From assembly GCA_003988855.1 (NCBI GenBank), contig QYAI01000009.1:124001-188000 (forward strand): 64,000 nt of DNA. Reading direction: 5' to 3'. Every line of letters begins with the position of its first letter. The stretch's first letter is position 1. Positions 56,307 through 64,000 of the stretch are shown in pieces. The position numbers and the translations under genes are program-made. The stretch comes from Arachnopeziza araneosa (taxonomy: Eukaryota > Ascomycota > Leotiomycetes > Helotiales > Arachnopezizaceae). The notes below the pieces were generated by a model. It had not been told where the DNA came from and ran no database searches. It was given only the letters and a program-made list of their open reading frames with translations.

Positions 56307-57635
56307 GCTGTCACACATTCACGTTAAATGCAATGGAACGAAGCGTATTGTGCACCCTTTAAATGCTTCTGGAACGACAAAAGGCTTGGAGGCAAGAATT
56401 TTCGGTCCCAATTCATACGACTTGTAGGTGTCCTCGACCGGCTGTATCACTCAGTATCAAACAGCGTGCGACTCGAATCATGTCGGTGTAAGATATCTCT
56501 ATATGGAACCATATTTTCCTGTGGCACTCCTGTGAGAGTAGTCGAGTCTTGTACAATCTGGGTTACAGTGCTTCCATCTGAAAGGAGTGTGTCTTTAACA
56601 GCCTTTCGCCATGTTTACTGACAGGTCGGGTTCAGATCGAGTCATCCTCTGTTCAGAAAGAAAGTAATAGCGCGAGTAATAAACTTAAGACGGTGTGAGC
56701 TGACCCTTTCTGGAAGCAGATGTTGACGGGCAAGCTGGAAATAATGGACGTGGGATTCTGCCCGCCATATGAACTTGGTCTATACAAAGCTGGGAAACTG
56801 GTAGAACTGGCCATATCTAAACAAGATAATTCAAGAAATTGATCTTTTCAAAACATGTCTTAATATAGTGTCTCTTGCTTCTACTCTGACCTCTGACCCC
56901 ACATCTGCAGGTTACGCCAGATGTCTCAGCCTATGCCATATTGACTACCTGCGAGAAAGTAGTCTGGAGTGATGGAATCTCCTTGGTCTGAGGAAATATG
57001 GATCGGCATTATGTAGATATATAGTGAAGTCCTTCTACCAACTGACGTAGCTCCAAATCCAGGCGGAGAAGGAGAGTCTAGAAACCCCCCACCAAAAAAT
57101 CAAGCGACAAAGTTTGTGTGTGGTGGGCGCAACCTCACAAACTGGCCTCCCAACCATAGACCTTGCTTATCACTCCTCCAACCCTCGATCTCTCTTCTAG
57201 AACACCGAATACTGAGAGGGACGTCCTTATTGTATGCGCCGCAACACTTCAGTCCTATTTAATTTGCCCTGAACTGCGGGCAGCCTCCTTGGCAAACAAC
57301 CCCACGCCACGCTACGACACTCTTTCCAACGTCTCACACAAATTCCGATACACAATCCGGAGGATTCTGTGCTTTGAAGTTCTGTTTTGTATCTCGTGAG
57401 TCTAGACTCCCACTAATATCGGCGTTCAAAGGAGCGTCGAGAGAGCTGTGAAGCATTGTTACAGATCGAAACTAACTCGTTCGTCTTTCGCAGAATTTCA
57501 CCCCAAAACCCCGATGTCCCACAAGTGAGATCGTACGACCTCAAGAGGCCGTTTTCAATCCTCAAAAGTGCACCTGCATAGGACCTTCTGCACCACTAAG
57601 GAGAGCCTGCGAAGACTTTCAGAAGTACCGTCAAT
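56307..57635. other. Intergenic, PAC4-like gene to transportin gene
   Basis: 1.3 kb, no gene recognised. The last 500 bp probably contain the transportin promoter and leader. Confidence 0.4.
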
Positions 57636-60624
57636 ATGTCTTGGCAACCGCAACAAGAGCCACTGAGACAGCTCTCAGGATGTCTCAAAGACTCTCTGAG
57701 TGGGCATAATAAGACAGCACAGAAGAATGCTGAACTTGTACGTGCATCTTTCGACTGTATGCGAAGGGGCCATGTCATTTAGACTTTGCGAACCCGAGTG
57801 CTAATGTGCAATTGTGTAGATGCTCGCTCAAGCGAAATCCTCTCCAGATATCAACAATTATCTGACTTATCTTTTCTCAAGTTCTCAAGTACCTCCTGGT
57901 TTAGAATATTCTCCAGAAGATTATCACGCGGTTCGGGCAGCATCCGCTGTAATGCTAAAGAACAATGTCCGAACTCAGTTCAAAGCAATACCACCTGGAA
58001 GTCTTTCGCTGATTAAATTGTCAGTACCATCAGCATTACAAGACAAGAGTCAGTCAATACGAAACTACGCTGGGAATGTCATTACAGAGATTGTTAGTCG
58101 TGGAGGTATCCTAGGATGGCCTCAACTGTTACCGGAATTATTAGCACTGATTGGGAATGATAATGGAAAAGTTCCACCGGACGCCCAAGAGGGAGCCATG
58201 GCAGCTTTAGCAAAAGTATGCGAGGACAACAAGAAAATGCTGGACAAGGACTACCAAGGACAGCGCCCCCTCACGTTTATTATTCCGAAATTGATCGCCT
58301 TCACCCGCAATGAGAGGCCAAAAGTCAGGTCCTTAGCATTAGGCACTATTAATGTCTTTATCCCTCAAAAGCCCCAGGCCCTACTAGTCTCCCTAGATGA
58401 TCTCTTAAATCGCCTTTTCCAACTTGCCGTTGATGATTCCTCGGACGTCCGACGCCAAGTCTGCCGGGCGTTTGTTCAAATCGTTGAAATTCGCCCGGAC
58501 AAAATCTTGCCTCATATCGGCGGACTTGTTGAATACATGATTACCCAACAACGAAGAATCGAAGATGAGGACTTGGCTTGTGATGCTGCAGAATTTTGGC
58601 TTACCGTTGGAGAGCATGGCGAGCTTTGGAAGTCACTTGGTCCTTATCTAAACAAGATCATCCCTGTTCTACTTGAGAGTATGGTGTATAGTGAAGAAGA
58701 TATTGCAATGTTGGAAGGAGGTGGGGATGATGCTGATGAAGAAGACCGGGCGGAGGATATCAAGCCAAAGTTTGCAAAGAACAAGAGCGTTAGAACTCTT
58801 GCAAACGGAGACGAGACTGACGAGACAGGGTCAAATGGGAGTAATTATGTGAAATTGAACGGCATGGAAGAAGACGATGATCTAGACGAGGGAGAGATCG
58901 ACGAGTTTGATGATGACGACGATGGAAATCCGGAAGATCGATGGAATCTGCGAAAGTGTTCTGCAGCCGCCTTGGACGTATTTGCAACTGATTTTCGAGG
59001 CCCGGTCTTTGATACTATTCTGCCTTATCTCACGACAAACTTGAAGCATGCGGATTGGCCATATCGAGAGGCTGCTGTACTTGCGTTAGGAGCTGTTGCA
59101 GAAGGATGTTTGGATGTTGTCACACCACATCTACCCGACTTGGTTCCGTACCTTATTTCACTACTGAATGACCCAGAGCCTCTTGTACGGCAAATAACTT
59201 GCTGGACATTGGGACGATATTCGTCTTGGGGTGCTAGCCTTAATACTCCCGCTCTCAGGGCTCAGTTCTTTGAGCCAATGATGGAAGGCATTCTAACAAA
59301 GATGTTGGATCACAACAAAAGAGTACAAGAAGCTGGTGCATCAGCATTTGCTCATCTAGAGGAAAAAGCTGGTGCTTCCATCACACCCTATTGCGAGCCC
59401 ATCATCAGGCAATTTGTCCGCTGTTTCGATAAGTACAAAGATCGAAACATGTTCATTCTTTACGACTGCGTCCAAACGCTGGCTGAACACGTTGGCCAAG
59501 GTCTTGCTCAACCTCAATTGATTGATTTATTGATGCCAGCACTAATTCACCGGTGGCATAAGGTTTCTGACCAGTCGCGGGAACTCTTTCCCCTCCTCGA
59601 GTGCCTATCTTATGTTGCCACGGCGCTAGCCGAATCATTCGCCCCTTTTGCTCAACCTGTCTTCATCAGATGCATCAAAATCATCCACCAAAACCTTGAA
59701 GAGTATATCGCATCTGTTAACAACCCAATTTTAGATACACCGGATAAGGACTTTCTCGTAACGAGCTTGGACCTACTTAGCGCTATCATCCAAGCACTCG
59801 ACAGCGAGCGGTCTGCAGCGCTCGTATCCGGCTCGCAGCCACGTCTTTTTGAGCTTCTCCAATTCTGCATGGAGGATCCTGAAAATGACGTCCGCCAATC
59901 ATCGTACGCACTGCTCGGTGATTGTGCCAAGTATGTCTTCCAACAATTGGAGCCATTTTTGGCGGCGCTTCTGCCAGTTCTGATTCAACAGCTCGACTTG
60001 GATTCCATTCTGGATGAGCAAATCGAGACTGGTTTCAGTGTGGTGAACAATGCTTGCTGGTCTGCTGGTGAAATATCCATTCAGCATGGCGAAGGAATGG
60101 CACCATATGTAGAGCAGTTTCTACAGCGATACCTCCACATCTTAGGCAACCCGGAAGTGCCCAAATCTGTACTAGAGAACGCAGCAATCGCTCTTGGTCG
60201 ACTGGGGTTGGAGAACCATGAGCTTATGGCGCCTCACTTGACGAGATTCTCTGAGCCGTTCCTCAAATGCATCAGTACTGTTGATTATACTATTGAGAAG
60301 GCAACTGCCTTCAAGGGCTTCTGTCTGACTGTGATTGACAACCCACAAGCCATGGAAAAAGATCTTAGCCGGTTGTTCACAGCAATAGCGAGATACAAAA
60401 TGGAGGACGCAAACAAAACTGCGTTGACGAGTAACTTGCAGGAGATCTTTAAACATGTAAGGCCGTATATGCGATGGACACGCTACCTGCTAACAATTTT
60501 AGACGCTTGGAATTTACCAGACTCTGATCCCCGACTTCAACAACTTTGTGACCAGCCACGTCTCCGCAACGGATGTGAACAATTTACGCGTGAAATATGG
60601 CATGTAGATGGGAGAATAGTCTAA
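57636..60624 (+). CDS. KAP104: Transportin / importin beta-2 (Kap104)
   Basis: Nuclear import receptor for PY-NLS cargo such as hnRNP-like RNA-binding proteins. Two exons (57636-57737 and 57820-60624) encode 968 aa. Exon 1 begins MSWQPQQEPLRQLSGCLKDS and ends QKNAEL; the splice leads into MLAQAKSSPDINNYLTYLFS, the first HEAT repeat. The whole protein is HEAT repeats, with the RanGTP-binding N-terminal part (VRAASAVMLKNNVRTQF). The long acidic loop in HEAT 8 is split into two Asp/Glu-rich stretches (about residues 340-350 and 378-400, DDDLDEGEIDEFDDDDD). The conserved C-terminal block includes NNACWSAGEISIQHGEGMAP. It ends CEQFTREIWHVDGRIV. Length and loop match transportin-1/Kap104 rather than importin beta-1. 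Confidence 0.96.
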
Positions 60625-63600
60625 TCAGGACAACTTTCCCTCAGCACTTGGAGCGAGACACAAACCTTGCTACCTTTTTGCAACGATGACGGACACCCTA
60701 CCAAACACCTTCACGATATTGTATTTATGAGGCATGACAATGAATTATGGCGATCAAGCAACAGCAGAGCAGAATGTAGCATGGCGAACTGATACTCGGG
60801 CGAATTGGACTGGGACTCGGTCATGAAAAACAGCAAGAGTGAATATGCATGAGGATAGAAATGGTGATGCTTTGATGGAAATCATACTCGGCTGGGTAGG
60901 ATTGCGAATGGAGGTGGAATGAGGTTGGGTGGATATATTGTGACCTCACGATGTTGCCCATCGTGGTTGGGAGAGCAGGATGGACAAGGTAATCAGCGCA
61001 AGGAAAGCAATAGGTAGAAGTAGATAGAATCAGCGAAGGACTTTCGAGCCTTGGACGTTTTATGGAGCATAGCATAGCATGGAATGGAATTGACGGTACG
61101 AAAGGTTCCGTGCTTGATTTGAAAACGAATAGAGTTTCCTTGGATGTCGTTCTCAACTTCCAAAGTTCCACTGGCTTGGCTCGGTGGTTCTTTCACGTAT
61201 ACTCATCTGCATAAAGATCTGCCTAGCACTGATCTCCTCCCTCTTAAATTTAGAAGTCCACAGGTCATATCCCGGGAGTTTGGAATCGCGGTCGTCACTT
61301 GGTCTTCATAGAGCAGGCGGTTCTGTTTGATGTGTGACTCTCTCTCTCACACACACACACTCTCTCTCTCTGTCTCGCGGGGGAATCAGAAATAGCATCC
61401 CCGCCTGAGGATCATGGTGAGTCTCGTACCCAAACTGCCCAGCTCCGTTTCCCCTGAGCTGAACAAACTCCCGTACGGAGTATAAGCACGGGTACCTGAG
61501 TGCAAGTCTGGGATTCCCGAGACGCTGGGAGGAGAGAGGGAGAGAGGGTCGAGATGGGCAGAAGGGACTCCTGATTGAACCGTGCTGGGAGCATCCACAA
61601 GGGAAGAAGGCAGCGGGAGTATGAAGTCAGCGGTACGAGATGGAGGCCTGATTGGTAGACATGGGAGGGAAGGGGCGTGAAATAAGCAAAATGGAGGGAG
61701 GCAGCATGCGAGTTCGTACGGTATAGCACAGCCTCATAAGCAATATTTGCAACAGACGAGCGCGAGGACTTGATGTCTGGGGGACGATGCTATGGTTTAG
61801 GCATTCGGGCGTAAGAAAAAACTGAGGAGGCTTAAACGAAACGGACGAAACGGTTCAAACGAGCGAAACGAAACGCACACAGACGGATGGATTGGACAGG
61901 GGGAGCGTGAGGTTGAATGGACCGCAGACTTCATGGGGTGGGAGAGGGCATTCTAGATGACAGAGCACTGGTGACTTTTTTAAATGCCGTGGCGCAAGGG
62001 AGCAAGCTTCCCCGCAATGCCCTTGGTTGTTCGACCATGTACAGCAATAGAAGGTAGGGTTTCCCTTTGGTTTGGTTGAGCTGTCGATAGGAGGGCTGCT
62101 ACTCGAATTTCCGCACTGGCGGGAATTGCACGTTTCGAAATGAGGGTTTCGAGATCTTGATGAACTGGTAAGGAATAATGAAGATGGCAGGTTTTCCCGT
62201 TCTAGCTCGATGATGATGATGATGATGACGATGGAGCTACGACTTCGGCCTAATGGTGGACCGGGAAGCTCGAATGCTCTCTTTGGCTGACAGTATTGGC
62301 CGTCCCGCTGTGAAGATGGGATGGAAGCTGTGCATATTTACTTTCGTCCACATGCAATGCTATCAAATCAGGGAGATGCGGTGTGTTTTCTCGGTCAGCG
62401 TTGCTATTTCCAGACGCCCATTTTGTTCGACAGCGTCCGGCAAAGAAGGAATCACAGGCAGCCACAACGACTGCTGTGCGCCCAGGCGACGTGGACAGCT
62501 TTGAACATTGGGAGATATATAGTTTGCGAATCCCAGTACTAGGCAATCTATTCGACGGTCATGTGGCACATTTGTACGCCAAGCGTAAGATCGATGGCAC
62601 GACGGGTTGGGTGATGTCGCCCTGACGTTTGACGGCGAATGCCAATGGGGATTCATGTTTGTCCTGTTGGATTCATGAGTGTGTGGTGGTGTGGTGTGGT
62701 GTGGGAGAAGAGGTGAAGCTGGGATGGGACGAGAAGCGAAGGGGGGATGTCTTGACGGGTGTTTTATTTTTAGGCCGCGCTAGGCTCGCTTGTTCCAGGT
62801 CAGGGCTCGAATTGGCTGAACAAAGGCCCGTCCTCATATCAGCATTCCACGAACAAGAACGAAAGAATCCACCCATCCATCCATCCATCATCACTTCTCA
62901 TTCTCTTGGGCATTCTCACCCTCACCGAACTCTCAAAGCAGAGAGCGACGGATGCGGAGCAATACCCGCACAATATCACAATGCACAAAATATTGCTTTG
63001 CATGCAAGCCCTTCACAAGTGTGCGGCACCGCACAGCCGGCAGGCCTGTCTGTCTGCTTCACCGCCTTCGCCCATGGCGTGCGGTGCCAGCAGCGGCGAG
63101 CACACAGAATGGAACTGTGGAGGAACCTGCAGTCGATAGTATCATTTTCTGGACGGCCACCTCGTAATCGACGGCCAATGTCTCGGCAGTCTGCAACATG
63201 CAGTTCGTGGAGATCCGAGGTTTTTCTTTCGTCATTGACCAATTGTCAGCGACGGACTGCCTCGGCCGACTCCCAAGCCTCCCAAGGAGAATTCACAGCT
63301 TGCATGCAGATCATCGGCGCTCACATGACGCAGAGATCTTCTTGACTCCAAGACTCGCAAGGGACGGAGAGGGAAACGTTACCCTTCTGGTCTCCTCCTC
63401 CGCTTGCTAGTTGCAAGACCGCCATGTTTCAGCACCCAGCGGGAGCCGCCAATGCCTCGTGACTTGAATGGCGTCTCGTTTGAAGGGGCTGGGAGTCACT
63501 TTTGCTTTTCTTCACCGTTTGGCCATGGCCTTACTTTAAGGAGCAAGTGGTAACGAGAGACGTTAGCGACGGCGGCGCATGAGCTTCCCAAAAAGGAACT

Positions 63601-64000
63601 CTGCGGCTTTCGAGAAGAATGGAGACGGTTGACTTTCTTTTCGCCAGAGCGATGAGTTAGGCGCATGGGAACTCTTTCGATTGCCTCATTCCAGCAAGGA
63701 GCATCCTTCTAGTGAAGGCCGCCACCCCAGTCTTATCCGCAATGTCGGTAGCAACAGCGTGAGTTTAGGATTTCTCTACAGAGGTCTTGGACAGGGATGG
63801 GAACGGCAATCCCAAGCCTCCTTTGAGGCTCTAAATTGTCGTGGGTTTCGTGGGTTTCGTAGGTGACTCGGGTTCGCCGGCCCTAAGCAGAAGAAGCAGG
63901 CGTTGCCATGGAGCTTTGCAGAGGCAAATTGTTGCAGGATGATGTTAGGCCACAAATAGCATCGCCAGCGACTACAAGAGAAGTTAATCAAGCCTTCGGC
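60625..64000. other. Gene-free right end of window with microsatellites
   Basis: 3.4 kb without a recognisable gene, though many short overlapping open frames exist. Simple repeats: CT then CA then CT at 61337-61371; GAAACG/CGAAA units at about 61835-61876; GAT repeat at about 62209-62229; CCAT repeat at 62871-62888. It may belong to the promoter of a gene to the right of the window. Confidence 0.45.
61337..61371. repeat. Compound CT/CA dinucleotide microsatellite
   Basis: CT repeats followed by CA repeats and CT repeats again, downstream of the transportin gene. Confidence 0.8.

Noticed and set aside
62629..63345. 238-codon open frame on the plus strand near the right end
   Set aside because: No domain or start context; several overlapping frames of comparable size on both strands suggest chance.
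1..64000. tRNA, 5S rRNA, CRISPR or prokaryotic-type operon features
   Set aside because: No convincing B-box or cloverleaf, no rRNA-like block and no regularly spaced repeats were noticed by eye; a tRNA covariance scan was not possible, so a missed tRNA cannot be excluded.

Overview
The window is nuclear DNA of a filamentous ascomycete (Pezizomycotina). The evidence is the density of short GT-AG introns (mostly 40-60 nt, several with clear TACTAA/CTAAC-type branch sites), one gene per transcript on both strands, and a typical fungal gene set: C-14 sterol reductase, Atg27, Ste3-type pheromone receptor, Gid9, fungal GH3 beta-glucosidase, Cbf1-like bHLH. I lean towards Leotiomycetes from the look of the proteins, but this is a weak inference. 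Twenty-one protein-coding genes can be supported. For twenty, exon structures were worked out by hand from splice signals and reading-frame continuity, and nearly all close to an exact codon count; the first is cut by the window edge. I found no convincing rRNA, tRNA, transposon, CRISPR array or operon.

Layout. 1-5 kb: start of the Phe-tRNA synthetase beta gene (cut by the edge), PP2A scaffold subunit, Efm4-type lysine methyltransferase. 5.5-9.4 kb: a GNAT acetyltransferase, a small Cys-rich secreted protein, and a gene-free block holding a hairpin-rich GC island. 9.4-21.6 kb: secreted GH3 beta-glucosidase, ERG24 sharing a divergent promoter with ATG27, an animal-type cryptochrome/(6-4) photolyase, and a fungal transcription-factor-domain protein without a zinc cluster. 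23.4-29.4 kb: Ste3-like receptor with a striking promoter motif cluster, an alpha/beta hydrolase, and a membrane/coiled-coil protein. 29.4-41.4 kb: gene-poor, with one DUF2841-like gene whose 6-kb upstream region is rich in simple repeats. 41.4-47.2 kb: a full-length ABCC (Ycf1-like) transporter in 12 exons. 49-60.6 kb: Cbf1-like bHLH, Gid9/Fyv10, a second small secreted protein, a Pac4-like proteasome chaperone hidden by an intron with an in-frame stop, and transportin (Kap104). 60.6-64 kb: no recognisable gene, several microsatellites.

The genes are mostly independent housekeeping functions (translation, signalling, sterol synthesis, autophagy, import, ubiquitination, proteasome assembly) mixed with environment-facing ones (secreted enzyme, small secreted proteins, transporter, photoreceptor/repair enzyme, mating receptor).

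The two most interesting observations are: (1) four exact copies of CTATTGAG, an octamer I recall as the binding motif of the mating-type alpha-box factor MAT1-1-1, within 134 bp upstream of the Ste3-like receptor gene; (2) a PCNA-interaction-like motif (KKTLDGYF) behind a basic stretch at the extreme C terminus of the cryptochrome/photolyase.
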